In this document: in pieces, positions 11,917 through 20,553 of the stretch | Layout: the number at the start of each line of letters is the position of its first letter | How positions within the stretch are numbered: position 1 is the stretch's first letter | Assembly (NCBI RefSeq): GCF_000934765.1 | Contig: NZ_JYNN01000023.1 | Span: 1-50,046, forward strand | Origin: Thiomicrospira microaerophila | Lineage (GTDB): Bacteria; Pseudomonadota; Gammaproteobacteria; Thiomicrospirales; Thiomicrospiraceae | Direction of reading: 5' to 3' | DNA length: 50,046 nucleotides | The notes under the pieces: generated by a model | What the model was told of the DNA's origin: nothing | Databases searched by the model: none | Seen by the model: only the letters and a program-made list of their open reading frames with translations | Program-made: the position numbers and the translations under genes

Positions 11917-11980
11917 AATCAGTGCAATTAACCCGGATGTTTAGCTTCGCTTTCTTCGATTCATAAATTCGGGTTATGAT

Positions 11981-12035
11981 CGCGCAGGATGACGGCTTTG
12001 GGTAAAAGAAATGGGTCATTGCGAGGCCGAAGGCG
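11981..12035. repeat. 55-bp repeat shared with 35066-35120
   Basis: This stretch after the M16 operon, starting CGCGCAGGATGACGGC, is repeated with a handful of mismatches at 35066-35120. Both copies run directly into a TCATTGCGAGGCCGAAGGC MITE-like end. Confidence 0.8.
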
Positions 12036-12117
12036 GCGGAAACCTCTCAAGGCGGTGGCAATTTCTGACCGACTTCGCGCTGGTTTGAGAGATTGCTTCA
12101 CTGCGTTTCGCTATGAC
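12015..12117. repeat. MITE-like element, TCATTGCGA family
   Basis: A roughly 100-bp unit bounded by GTCATTGCGAGG at the left and the inverse CGCTATGAC at the right, with inner inverse arms CTCTC/GAGAG. It fills most of the 248-base gap between the M16 pair and the convergent lipoprotein gene. No reading frame is seen inside. Confidence 0.7.
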
Positions 12118-12164
12118 GCGGGTGGGTTGCGAGCTGTTGGCGGAGATCAGTTGCGATCTGTTAT

Positions 12165-12707
12165 TTAGGGTATCTTAACCTGCCCGTAGTCGCCTAGTAT
12201 GCTGTTAATTTGTTTTAACTGTGGCCGTAGGTTTCTTGGGTAGTCGATGGGGTTTCCATTGCTTAAAGCACCTGCGCAGATGAGGCGCATGACATCGGGC
12301 TGGCGCGTGGACGCGAGATCAATAATAATTAATTCCATCATGTCGGGCGGGCCGTTGTCCTCCATCGCTAGCATTAAGTTAACGCCTTGCCCAGCCGCCA
12401 ACAAGTGGGGGCGCATCGCAATCGCTTCTGAATCGAATCGGATTCGGGTGATTAAGAACTGGTCGGGTTGAACCGTGCGGCCGTGTGTCGCGAAGGTGCG
12501 TAATTCTAGTCGACAGTGCTGTTCGCGTCGGTCAAACCCAAAGCGCGTGGTCAGCTCGCCATGCTGAATAAAGCGCCGTGTCGTGTTTGGGGCGATGTCA
12601 ATCGTTTTGTGCGTCTGTAAAACTTGCTGGGTCGATAGGTCGGTTTTTTCGCTCAGTTGAGCACAGCCTGTGAGCAGTGTAAATGTGATTAATATCCAAT
12701 AGCGCAT
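12165..12707 (-). CDS. Hypothetical lipoprotein
   Basis: About 180 residues starting at ATG 12707, which has GAGG upstream; the start yields a signal sequence with lipobox LLTGC (Cys about 12). A longer frame upstream lies over the end of the ABC1 kinase gene and is not protein-like at its N-terminus. The mature protein contains a CRLELRTFATHGR segment and a RLICAG segment whose two cysteines could pair. I do not recognise the family. It begins 28 bases after the ABC1 kinase stop, so probably co-transcribed. Confidence 0.7.
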   Translation of the reverse strand: MRYWILITFTLLTGCAQLSEKTDLSTQQVLQTHKTIDIAPNTTRRFIQHGELTTRFGFDRREQHCRLELRTFATHGRTVQPDQFLITRIRFDSEAIAMRPHLLAAGQGVNLMLAMEDNGPPDMMELIIIDLASTRQPDVMRLICAGALSNGNPIDYPRNLRPQLKQINSILGDYGQVKIP

Positions 12708-12735
12708 TGTTTTGTCCTCAGAAGGTAATAGGCGT

Positions 12736-14076
12736 TTAAACCATCGAGATTCGATAGGGTTCAAATAGCGATTGTAGGTTAACCCGTGCGCCCAATTGTG
12801 CCGCGAGCAGGTAGAGTCCGCCCAGTTTTCGGTGAAAAAACAAGGCGTCTGCAGGTGGGCTGTGCCAGTAGTTTTGTTCAAAACTGAGCGCCATGCCTTT
12901 TTGTTTGATGCGCGCAATTAAGTCACTGTTGGCAAAATCAAACGTACCGGTTTGGCATAGGGGTTCACAGGCTTGATGAAAAAGTTGCATTACACTGGCT
13001 TTTTGTTCGGGCAAAATATTTTTTTGAAAGAATCCAATTTGCTCCGCGGCCTGTTCCATGACGCCCAGATTTTGCTCCAGTGCGCCGGAGATGAGCTGGC
13101 GGTAGCCTTGCGCAATGGCTGGGTTGTATTTACGGGTAGCACCAAAGTCAAGTAGCCCAATGCGTTGTGTGTCTGGCTGGTAGAGAAAGTTAGCAAAGTT
13201 AGGATCCGTTTGAACGAGTTGCCAGTCAAATAGCTCTAAAAATAGCAATTCAAATAAGTGAGACATGGCGCGATCACGCTCGGCTTGCGGTTTGTGTTTG
13301 AGTTGCTCAATAGGTTCGCCAGCCATAAATGACATGGCTAAAATCTGTGCATTGCTGTGTTGTGGTTGACACGTAGGTACGGCGAATTTTTCTTCTAAAC
13401 CCCGTTGCGTTATGTTGTTCGCTATTTTGGCCATGGCTTGGGCCTCATGTTGATAGTCGGCTTCAAGCAGTAGTTGTTGCTTGGCCTCTTCGATAATCGG
13501 CTTTAAATCCACATCAGCGGGTATTAAGCGTGACCAGCTCAGTAGGGTTGCGAGGTTGTCGACATCGCTGCTAATGCTTTGTGCGACGCCAGGGTATTGG
13601 ATTTTAATCGCTAACTCATACCCTTCAAGATTGCGGGCGCGGTGCACTTGGCCGATAGACGCCGCGGCAATCGGGTAGAAGCTAAATTGTGTGAATTGTT
13701 CAGACCAGTTTTGTCCCCAGTGTTGCGCAAGTTGTTTTTGTAGCTGAGAGAGGGGCATCGAAGGGGCTTGATTGCGCAGGTTAGCAAGCAGGCTTGCCAG
13801 CTCGGGTGGCAATAGATCACCGGCATCCATCGATAGCAGCTGCCCAACTTTCATCGCCGCGCCGCGCAGTTTGGCGAGCTCTTGACTAAAGCGTTGTAGG
13901 TTTTGTGGGCTGAGTAGCAGGTCTTGTTTATTGGGGGTTTCACCTTTTAGCCATTGCTTGCTGCCTTGGTAGAGCATGGACCCGGCCACGCCGCTGGCGA
14001 GTTTGCCAAGGCGTGCTAGGCGGCTGAGGCGGTGGCTAGGTAGATTGGCTTGATTATTATTCATAATGGATTTCAT
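12736..14076 (-). CDS. ABC1/UbiB-family atypical kinase
   Basis: 446 residues of the ABC1 (AarF/UbiB/COQ8) protein-kinase-like family. Family motifs: KVGQLLS (the KxGQ motif, about 77-82), AAASIGQVHRA (alanine-rich nucleotide loop), AIKIQYPGV with the ATP-binding lysine, QTDPNFANFLY (catalytic loop) and GLLDFGATRKY (metal-binding DFG). It lacks the C-terminal membrane helices of UbiB itself and sits away from ubiE/ubiJ, so it is a paralogue whose role, perhaps in isoprenoid lipid handling, is only inferred. Start may be ATG 14076 or 14064. Divergent from the SDR gene at 14152. Confidence 0.88.
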   Translation of the reverse strand: MKSIMNNNQANLPSHRLSRLARLGKLASGVAGSMLYQGSKQWLKGETPNKQDLLLSPQNLQRFSQELAKLRGAAMKVGQLLSMDAGDLLPPELASLLANLRNQAPSMPLSQLQKQLAQHWGQNWSEQFTQFSFYPIAAASIGQVHRARNLEGYELAIKIQYPGVAQSISSDVDNLATLLSWSRLIPADVDLKPIIEEAKQQLLLEADYQHEAQAMAKIANNITQRGLEEKFAVPTCQPQHSNAQILAMSFMAGEPIEQLKHKPQAERDRAMSHLFELLFLELFDWQLVQTDPNFANFLYQPDTQRIGLLDFGATRKYNPAIAQGYRQLISGALEQNLGVMEQAAEQIGFFQKNILPEQKASVMQLFHQACEPLCQTGTFDFANSDLIARIKQKGMALSFEQNYWHSPPADALFFHRKLGGLYLLAAQLGARVNLQSLFEPYRISMV

Positions 14077-14151
14077 TTTGTGTGAGATAATATGCTATTG
14101 TATAGCTTGTATGAAACTATTGTCTAATAAGATTTTTTTAAGGAGTGCATG

Positions 14152-14913
14152 ATGGTTGACTCAACGTTTGCGGTGGTGGGGGCGAAAGGGGCGATTGGTT
14201 CTGCGCTGATTGAACAGGCCATTGCGCAAGGATTGTGTAATCAATGCGTGCGCTTTAGCCATCGTCCTTTGGCCTTAGCTCCCTTAGCCATACCTGCTGT
14301 GGACTTAACGTTAGATTACACCGCCAAAGCGGCGATTGAGCAGCAGTGGCAAACGGCCTACCAGGCCTGGTTGCAACAAGCCAATACGCATAATCCGATG
14401 AAGTCGGTCACGCAGTTGTGGATAGCGACAGGGTTTTTGCATAGTCGTCAATTTACCCCAGAGCGCCGACATGAGCAAATGAGCTCAGCGGCATTACAGT
14501 TCGCTTTTCAAATGAATGCGGTGGCGCCGATGTTGTTTTTATCGCAATGGTTGCGACACTGGCCGCGACGCGCACCGCTTAAAATTGGGGTCTTGTCGGC
14601 ACGAGTAGGCAGTATTAGTGACAATCGATTGGGCGGGTGGCATAGTTATCGTGCAAGCAAAGCGGCGCTAAATATGTTGATTAAAAACATGGCGATTGAA
14701 TTGAAGCGCAGTCATCCACTGGTTACACTTGTCGGTTTTCAGCCCGGCACGACCCAAAGCGAGTTGTCAGCCCCTTTTACAACACGTGTGCCTGCGGCGC
14801 AGTTGCAAACTCCAGATTATACGGCGGCGTGTTTGTTAAACGTGATGCGTGAGCGTACGCCAGCCGATTCAGGGTTGTTGTTTGATTTTTTAGGCCAGGC
14901 GTTTGAGCCTTAG
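14152..14913 (+). CDS. Short-chain dehydrogenase/reductase
   Basis: About 253 residues, Rossmann fold. The cofactor loop is GAKGAIG (about 8-14, the family TGxxxGxG position), and the active-site pair is YRASK (Y-x3-K, about 170) preceded by the SARVGS serine region. It resembles the CsgA/C-factor branch of SDRs. AGGAG at 14141-14145 suits the ATG at 14152 (6 bases) better than the one at 14149. It is followed after 8 bases by a CIA30-like gene, forming a two-gene unit. Substrate unknown. A palindrome copy at 14361 is read as YQAWLQ. Confidence 0.88.
   Translation: MVDSTFAVVGAKGAIGSALIEQAIAQGLCNQCVRFSHRPLALAPLAIPAVDLTLDYTAKAAIEQQWQTAYQAWLQQANTHNPMKSVTQLWIATGFLHSRQFTPERRHEQMSSAALQFAFQMNAVAPMLFLSQWLRHWPRRAPLKIGVLSARVGSISDNRLGGWHSYRASKAALNMLIKNMAIELKRSHPLVTLVGFQPGTTQSELSAPFTTRVPAAQLQTPDYTAACLLNVMRERTPADSGLLFDFLGQAFEP
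14361..14370. repeat. Iterated palindrome copy in the SDR gene
   Basis: ACCAGGCCTGGT plus a further right-arm TG; read as Q-A-W-L in the SDR. Confidence 0.9.
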
Positions 14914-14921
14914 GAGGTGTG

Positions 14922-15422
14922 ATGCACTATCGTTTATATCCGCTTGATCCGTTGTCTGCAGACAGTGGGGAGGCTTGGGATTATATGAGTGACCAGGTAA
15001 TGGGAGGGCTGTCATCTGGACAGCTTGAACAACACCAAGAGGGTATGGGTTGGGTGACCTGCTTAGCGGGCGAGGTGCGTTTGGATAACAACGGTGGCTT
15101 TATCCAAATGCAGTTTGATTTGTCATCTATTGATAATCTTGCTAGGTTTGAGGGGCTCTATTTGACTTGGCGAGGTGAGGCGCCAGCGGTAGCGGCACAT
15201 TTAAAAACAACGGATTTACGTCAACCTTGGCAGTCGTATAAAAACACGGTATTTCCTTCGACAGACTGGAAAACTGACTATTGGCCTTTCACGCAATTTG
15301 CACCCTATCGAACAGGTATTCCATTGGATGTTCAACAGGCCTCTCGTTTTGGATTGTTGGCCATTGGTCAACCCGGTCCAGTGACCTTGTGTGTACGTGA
15401 GCTCGGTGTCTATCGACACTAA
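14922..15422 (+). CDS. CIA30-domain protein (NDUFAF1-like)
   Basis: About 166 residues matching the CIA30 domain known from mitochondrial complex I assembly factor NDUFAF1 and from bacterial homologues. Visible signatures are SDQVMGGLSSG near the N-terminus, RLDNNGGFIQM (the NNGGF motif) and a beta-rich remainder with PFTQFAPYR. There is no signal peptide. AGGAGG at 14912-14917 lies inside the SDR stop region and drives ATG 14922. Pairing with an SDR gene suggests a flavin- or quinone-linked redox role, but the function of bacterial CIA30 proteins is not settled. Confidence 0.82.
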   Translation: MHYRLYPLDPLSADSGEAWDYMSDQVMGGLSSGQLEQHQEGMGWVTCLAGEVRLDNNGGFIQMQFDLSSIDNLARFEGLYLTWRGEAPAVAAHLKTTDLRQPWQSYKNTVFPSTDWKTDYWPFTQFAPYRTGIPLDVQQASRFGLLAIGQPGPVTLCVRELGVYRH

Positions 15423-15435
15423 CCTATTGCTTTAG

Positions 15436-15460
15436 CATATATTTTAAAATATGTGTTTTT
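15436..15460 (+). terminator. Possible AT-rich terminator after CIA30 gene
   Basis: CATATATTTTAAAATATGTG is a near-perfect inverted repeat (perfect core ATATTTTAAAATAT at 15439-15452) and is followed by a T-run (15455-15460). The stem is AT-rich and leaves little loop, so it could equally be an operator. Confidence 0.35.
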
Positions 15461-15500
15461 TGGGCGGCTAAAAATGTCACACTCATGACACCGATTTGTG

Positions 15501-15514
15501 TCAAACTAGTTTGA
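15501..15514. promoter_or_regulatory. Perfect 14-bp palindrome upstream of ldhA, possible operator
   Basis: TCAAACTAGTTTGA is a perfect palindrome 75 bases ahead of the D-lactate dehydrogenase start. It does not match the FNR or CRP consensus. Its position suits a regulator-binding site; the regulator is unknown. Confidence 0.35.
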
Positions 15515-15547
15515 GTGCAAATAAATGCCTATTAGAGGCTGTTTTAT

Positions 15548-15563
15548 TAACCAGGCCTGGTTG
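15548..15563. repeat. Iterated palindrome copy upstream of ldhA
   Basis: AACCAGGCCTGGTT exact (15549-15562), flanked by T on the left and G on the right, 27 bases before the ldhA start, in what would be the leader. Confidence 0.93.
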
Positions 15564-15589
15564 TAGCCAATACACTTTTGGAGATGGAT

Positions 15590-16588
15590 ATGAAGGTTGC
15601 TGTTTTTAGTACTAAGCCTTATGACAAGGAAGCCTTGCGTCATTACGATAATGACGAGGTTGACTTGAGCTACTTTGAAGTGCCGCTCAATATCGCTACC
15701 GTGCATTATGCACAGGGCTTTGGCGCGGTGAGCGCGTTTGTGAATGATGATTTGGGCGAGGCCACGATTGAGCGCTTGGCGGAGTACGGTATTAAGCTGA
15801 TTGCATTGCGTTGCGCGGGGTTTAATAACGTTGACTTGGCGGCGGCGGCCAAATTTGGTGTACGCATTGTGCGGGTGCCGGCTTATTCACCTTATGCGGT
15901 GGCCGAGCACACGATTGGCTTGATGCTTGCGCTTAACCGTAAGCTTTATAAGTCCTATAACCGTGTGCGAGAAGGTAACTTTTCGCTTAATGGTTTATTG
16001 GGTTTTGATATGCATGATAAAACCGTTGGCATTATTGGCGCGGGCAAAATTGGTTTGTTGGTCGGTGAGCGTCTGAAGGCGTTTGGTTGTGAGGTTTTGG
16101 TCTATGACCCCTTCCTTTGTAAAACGTGTGATGAGCAGGGTTTTAAGCAGGTTACGTTAGCGCAGTTGTACGCTGAGTCGCATATCATTACGTTGCATTG
16201 CCCGTTAACTAACCAAACAAAAAACATGATTAACGAAGATGCGTTGGATCAAATGCGCGCGAATGTGATGATTGTTAATACTGGACGAGGCGGGTTAATT
16301 GATACGAAAGCATTAATTAAGGCACTTAAGAGCCGCAAGGTGGGTTATGTTGGGTTAGATGTTTATGAGGAAGAGGGCGCGCTGTTTTTTGAGGATCACT
16401 CAAATGACATTATCCTTGATGATAAGTTTGAGCGTTTATTGACCTTTCCGAATGTACTGGTTACGGGGCATCAAGCTTATTTTACGCATGAAGCGTTGGA
16501 GCATATCGCCGAAACCACAATTCAAAATTTAATCGCATTTAAATATCAACGTCCGTTAGATAATGAAATTAAAGCAGATTTAAGCTAA
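15590..16588 (+). CDS. ldhA: D-lactate dehydrogenase, fermentative
   Basis: 332 residues, NAD-dependent reduction of pyruvate to D-lactate in the cytosol. The D-2-hydroxyacid dehydrogenase layout is clear: N-terminal KVAVFSTKPYD as in LdhA, the cofactor loop IIGAGKIG (about 150), the signature TGRGGLID with the substrate-binding arginine (about 235), DVYEEE (catalytic glutamate about 264) and TGHQAYFTHEA (catalytic histidine about 296). GGAG at 15580-15583 lies 6 bases before ATG 15590; two nearby in-frame upstream starts are less well placed. In an autotrophic sulfur oxidiser this would allow fermentation of stored carbon, which is an inference. Confidence 0.93.
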   Translation: MKVAVFSTKPYDKEALRHYDNDEVDLSYFEVPLNIATVHYAQGFGAVSAFVNDDLGEATIERLAEYGIKLIALRCAGFNNVDLAAAAKFGVRIVRVPAYSPYAVAEHTIGLMLALNRKLYKSYNRVREGNFSLNGLLGFDMHDKTVGIIGAGKIGLLVGERLKAFGCEVLVYDPFLCKTCDEQGFKQVTLAQLYAESHIITLHCPLTNQTKNMINEDALDQMRANVMIVNTGRGGLIDTKALIKALKSRKVGYVGLDVYEEEGALFFEDHSNDIILDDKFERLLTFPNVLVTGHQAYFTHEALEHIAETTIQNLIAFKYQRPLDNEIKADLS

Positions 16589-16744
16589 TTTAGCGCGTTG
16601 CCTGCTCACTTTTTCAGGTCAGGCTTCGTGGTGATTTCGCCGCAGGTTTGACCCTATCAATCCAGCGCTATATAATTTTCTTGTTAATGCATAGACTGCA
16701 CTTATTATTCAGTCGTTTCATTTTTAGACTCATTGGAAAACATT

Positions 16745-18067
16745 ATGACAAACATGGTTAAGTTGTCGGCGCTCAGTCGCCGTAAGTTTTTAGCAGGCGG
16801 CGCGGCGGCGCTCGCTACAGCGACAGGCCTGACGTCGATTAGCGCCCGTGCGGCAGAAAGTGCACCACGCATTGTGATTGTCGGGGGCGGTGCGGCGGGC
16901 ATTAGTATTGCCAATCGACTGAGCCGTGCATTGAAAAATGCCGACATTACAGTGATTGAGCGTAAAGAAACCCATTACTATTGGCCAGGGTTAACCCTAG
17001 TGGCGACGGGTGCATGGCCAAAAAGTAAAGTGCTAGATCATAATCGTAGCTTTATGCCGAGCCGTGTAAACTGGGTAAAAGAGATGGCGCGTGAAATTGA
17101 TCCCGATGCTAAGCGTGTCACCACGGATGCTGGGCGTAAGGTTGATTATGATTATTTGGTAGTTGCCAATGGTGTCGAGTATCACTATGGTGCGATAGAA
17201 GGGATGGATATTAACGCGATAGGTCAAAATGGCCTTGCGAGCGTCTATCAAAGTCCAGATGCGGCGGCAAAAAGTTGGGATGTGATCAAGACCTTTAGTC
17301 AGCAGGGTGGAGAAGGTATTTTTACCTTGCCCAGTACACCGATTCGTTGCGCCGGCGCGCCACTGAAAATGGCGCTGCTAACCCTTGATCGTATGCGTCA
17401 AAACGGTGGCTTTGACAAGTCTAATATGCACTTCCATTCTGGCACCAATGGCTTATTTGGTATTCCCTTCCACAACCAGTTTTTGCTGGACGAGTTTGCT
17501 AACAACAACACGCAGGTCAACCTGCGCAGTGAGCTGATTGCTGTCGATGTGGCAGCACGCCAGGCAACCTTTAGGCAAGCGGAGGGTGACACACGCACCC
17601 AGACTTATGATTTATTGCACGTCGTGCCGCCGATGCGTGCGCCCGAAGTGGTGCGTAACTCGAACTTGGCTTGGACCGAAGGCAACATGGCCGCCGGTGG
17701 CTGGTTAGCCGTGGATAAGGATACGCTACAGCATATGACCTATCCAGAGGTGTTTGGCTGCGGTGACGTTAATGGTACCCCGCGTGGTAAAACAGCCGCG
17801 ACAGTCAAAATGTCGGTGCCGATTGTTGTTGAGAACCTATTGGCGGTGATCGATGGCCGTGACCCTTCTGCTACTTTTGATGGCTATACATCTTGCCCGT
17901 TGTTGACGCGTTTTGGCGCAGCGATGCTAATTGAGTTTGACTATAACGGTAATTTGACACCTACTTTCCCGATGATTGATCCGAAAAAAGAATCTTGGAT
18001 GGCATGGATTATGAAAGATCAAATGTTAAAGCCCGCTTATCAACAAATGCTTAGAGGCAGAGTTTAA
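16745..18067 (+). CDS. sqr: Sulfide:quinone oxidoreductase, Tat-exported
   Basis: About 440 residues. Oxidises sulfide and passes electrons to the quinone pool. The N-terminus SRRKFLAGG is a twin-arginine signal, so the enzyme works on the periplasmic side. Features: FAD-binding IVIVGGGAAGISIA (about 38-50), IRCAGAP with one redox cysteine (about 202), GLFGIPFH, LLHVVPPMRAPEV, FGCGDVN (second FAD motif), and YTSCPLLTRFG with the second redox cysteine (about 382). The C-terminal half resembles the mitochondrial SQRDL-like (type II) branch rather than the flavocytochrome c partner. GGAAAA precedes ATG 16745. A small membrane protein follows after 18 bases. Confidence 0.88.
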   Translation: MTNMVKLSALSRRKFLAGGAAALATATGLTSISARAAESAPRIVIVGGGAAGISIANRLSRALKNADITVIERKETHYYWPGLTLVATGAWPKSKVLDHNRSFMPSRVNWVKEMAREIDPDAKRVTTDAGRKVDYDYLVVANGVEYHYGAIEGMDINAIGQNGLASVYQSPDAAAKSWDVIKTFSQQGGEGIFTLPSTPIRCAGAPLKMALLTLDRMRQNGGFDKSNMHFHSGTNGLFGIPFHNQFLLDEFANNNTQVNLRSELIAVDVAARQATFRQAEGDTRTQTYDLLHVVPPMRAPEVVRNSNLAWTEGNMAAGGWLAVDKDTLQHMTYPEVFGCGDVNGTPRGKTAATVKMSVPIVVENLLAVIDGRDPSATFDGYTSCPLLTRFGAAMLIEFDYNGNLTPTFPMIDPKKESWMAWIMKDQMLKPAYQQMLRGRV

Positions 18068-18085
18068 AAAAAGGAACGTGTTGCG

Positions 18086-18439
18086 ATGGAACAACTAGGA
18101 TTGATGTTTTATATGTTACTGGGTTATGCCCAAATTAACTGGATTGTAGTGACGGTATTTTTTGTTGGCGCCTTGGTGCTTAACCTGCTAGCCCTGTCTA
18201 AGGCGGGTGGATTTTTTAACAAAGCCGCGTTTAAAATGGCCGCGATTGGCTACTTTATTATGCTCGGTCTTTTGTTTGTCAGCTTACCTGGGTTAACAGG
18301 CTCAAGCTTTGCATACATGGGCTATTGGTTAGACTGGGTGTTATTGGTGATGATGTCAGCCGGTTATGCGGCGGCATCGATTCTGTGGATTTACCCTGTC
18401 GTGAAACTCTATCAAACGACCAGTGAACAACGCGTTTAG
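18086..18439 (+). CDS. Small four-helix membrane protein, linked to SQR
   Basis: 117 residues with four hydrophobic segments (about 7-40, 48-66, 78-92 and 94-110) and no charged core motif. AGGAACG lies ahead of the ATG. It starts 18 bases after the SQR stop and the pair ends at one hairpin, so they form an operon. It could anchor SQR at the membrane or be a quinone-side partner; this is inferred from position only. I do not recognise the family with confidence. Confidence 0.75.
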   Translation: MEQLGLMFYMLLGYAQINWIVVTVFFVGALVLNLLALSKAGGFFNKAAFKMAAIGYFIMLGLLFVSLPGLTGSSFAYMGYWLDWVLLVMMSAGYAAASILWIYPVVKLYQTTSEQRV

Positions 18440-18460
18440 TTGAATCGACACATCTAGTAG

Positions 18461-18490
18461 AGCGGCCGCCTTTGTGCGGCCGCTTGGTTT
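18461..18490 (+). terminator. Terminator after SQR operon
   Basis: AGCGGCCGC (18461-18469), a six-base loop, and GCGGCCGCT (18476-18484) form a GC-rich stem followed by TGGTTTT. It separates the convergent SQR operon and sensor gene. The T-run is short. Confidence 0.65.
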
Positions 18491-20506
18491 TCAACGCATT
18501 ATTTTCTGCCCTATTTCGGGTATTTCATTTTTTCTTGGCCTGTTGTTAGTGCTTTTTTCAGTCACGGATTGCTGAATAAGCGCGTCAAGTTGGTTAGCCA
18601 GTGCTTTGGCGCGTTCGTTTTCATGTTGGCACTCCGCAGCCATCGACTTGATGTCGGCATGCGTGCGGATAAGTTGGTTGAGTAAATGGTGTGCCATGAT
18701 GAGGTAATCGGTATTTGTTTTTTGAATCGCTGCTTGTGATGCCGCACTGGATGATGTGCGATGGGCAGCGAGATTTAAATCAATCGCTTCAATTGCATGG
18801 TTAATGTTCTGTTTAATCGTGCGCAAATCACCTTTGAGCTCGGCCTGTACACGCTGCGTATAGTCGCCTTTTTGTACCGCATGCATCACATCATTGATTT
18901 CGGAAAACGCGTGTTGGAGTGTATTGGCTTGTTGGTTGTAAGCTTGAAAGATTTTGCTGACTTCATCTGCGCGATCAAACTCAATAATACGCTCATTAAA
19001 GCGGTAGGTTTTTGCTGTTTTTTCTAAAAAATCGGTGGCGCGTTTAACCGGTGCGACCACGCGTCGGTAAACAGAAAAAATCGATAAACTCATGATGACA
19101 AGGATAGACAGACTAATCGCGATCAAGAATAAAAGCGTTTGTTGATATTCTTGGTTGCGTGCCTGTATAAGTTGGCTGTTGTTTTGTTTAAAAATATGGC
19201 GGCCAATAGGCTGGCCTTGATCATCGAAGACCGGTAGTTGGATTACCATGTAACCTTCCAGCAGCATGGCGCCTTGTGTCTTGGGTGCGGAATTGAGCTG
19301 TTGTTGATGTTGGGTTACAAATTCAATCATGGGTTGTTCAAACCAGTGATTGTTTGCGAGTAACATGGTATCGCTCAGCTTATGATTGTGGAGGAGGCTT
19401 GCAGGCAGCGCCCCTGCCGATCCAGAAATAGCATCGGCGTCTAACCATAATAGCCAATCTCGATTTTGTTTGCGTAGTTCGCGTGCCATGCTTCCTAGCC
19501 CCCCTGATACGACAATCGCACCTATGAGCTGGCCTGCATCGTTAAAAATAGGGCCATAGCCACTGACGCCAAAGCCGATATCATTCGCGCCCCATGATAA
19601 GCCGCCAACGCCTTGATAGGTGCGTGTTACAGCGTCAAACAATGCAAAGCGGGCGGTGCCGCTGGGTTCGGCTTCGTACGAGTTAACCAATGCCTCGCCA
19701 TCTAGGTTAATTAAGCTGGCGCGCAATCGACGGTAGTCTGAAATAGCGGCAAAATGGGCACGGATCGACTCAATCTCCTCTCGTGCGATGGACAGGGTTT
19801 CTTTGCTGGGGTCTTGGAGTGCATGATGCAGGGTCGGGCGTGAGGCATAGGCAAAGGCAATGTTTTTAACCCCTTCAATTTTTTCTGAAATGAGGTGGTC
19901 AATATGCTGTGCAATCGCAAGCTCTTCAATAGCCAGTAGCTTGGGTTCAACCTTTGAAAGCTGAAAACGATAAAATAGGCTGGCGATAATGATGAGGGCC
20001 AGTATGAGGTGAATGAAGGAGGCAAGGCTCAGGGTTTTTACAAGAGGCCCTTTTAGCTGAAAACGGTCAGTGAGTTGTTGCCAGCGATTGCGTATGACAC
20101 CGTGCACCATGCGCTTCTTGCCTTGCATAATCTGAGGATAAGTGCGGTTGATGGCTGAAATATCTTTTGCATCAGCCGGGGTGCGAATGGAAACATAGCC
20201 AATAATCTCGTTATTTTGTAGGATGGGCGATACATTCGCCTGCACATAATAATAGTTGCCTTGTTTGGTTTTGTTTTTAACAATACCTGTCCAGTTTTGT
20301 TTGCGCTGGATGGTGGCCCACATATCAGCAAAGACCTGTTTAGGCACGTCTGGATGGCGTAAGATATTATGGGGTTGGCCGATCATTTCTTCACGCGTGT
20401 AACCCGATACCTCTAGAAAGTGATCCGAGGCACTGGTAATAATGCCTTGAGGATTGGTGGTGCTCGATAAAATATAGTCATTTTGAATGGTGATTTCAAT
20501 TGACAT
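18491..20506 (-). CDS. PAS-Cache-HAMP membrane sensor without an output domain
   Basis: 671 residues. Order: an Aer-type PAS domain (about 10-115: TNPQGIITSAS, YTREEMIGQPHNILRHPDVP, and the W-x-G-I-V-K-N-K-T/K-x-G-x-Y-Y-W/V motif); a membrane helix (about 160-182); a periplasmic Cache-like sensor (about 185-430) with GYGPIFND; a second membrane helix (about 450-475); and a HAMP-like region (about 475-600). The last 70 residues are a coiled coil. Chemoreceptors of this layout normally continue into a long methyl-accepting signalling hairpin, and none is present; nor is there a GGDEF, EAL or kinase domain. The gene ends at a hairpin shared with the SQR operon. Confidence 0.8.
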   Translation of the reverse strand: MSIEITIQNDYILSSTTNPQGIITSASDHFLEVSGYTREEMIGQPHNILRHPDVPKQVFADMWATIQRKQNWTGIVKNKTKQGNYYYVQANVSPILQNNEIIGYVSIRTPADAKDISAINRTYPQIMQGKKRMVHGVIRNRWQQLTDRFQLKGPLVKTLSLASFIHLILALIIIASLFYRFQLSKVEPKLLAIEELAIAQHIDHLISEKIEGVKNIAFAYASRPTLHHALQDPSKETLSIAREEIESIRAHFAAISDYRRLRASLINLDGEALVNSYEAEPSGTARFALFDAVTRTYQGVGGLSWGANDIGFGVSGYGPIFNDAGQLIGAIVVSGGLGSMARELRKQNRDWLLWLDADAISGSAGALPASLLHNHKLSDTMLLANNHWFEQPMIEFVTQHQQQLNSAPKTQGAMLLEGYMVIQLPVFDDQGQPIGRHIFKQNNSQLIQARNQEYQQTLLFLIAISLSILVIMSLSIFSVYRRVVAPVKRATDFLEKTAKTYRFNERIIEFDRADEVSKIFQAYNQQANTLQHAFSEINDVMHAVQKGDYTQRVQAELKGDLRTIKQNINHAIEAIDLNLAAHRTSSSAASQAAIQKTNTDYLIMAHHLLNQLIRTHADIKSMAAECQHENERAKALANQLDALIQQSVTEKSTNNRPRKNEIPEIGQKIMR

Positions 20507-20553
20507 AGGTGTTCCTTTGGTAACAGCTGGCTGATGAAGATTGTCTGTGATTT

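Noticed and set aside
12708-12917. Upstream extension of the lipoprotein gene
   Set aside because: It runs over the end of the ABC1 kinase gene and would hide the lipobox signal; ATG 12707 has a ribosome site.
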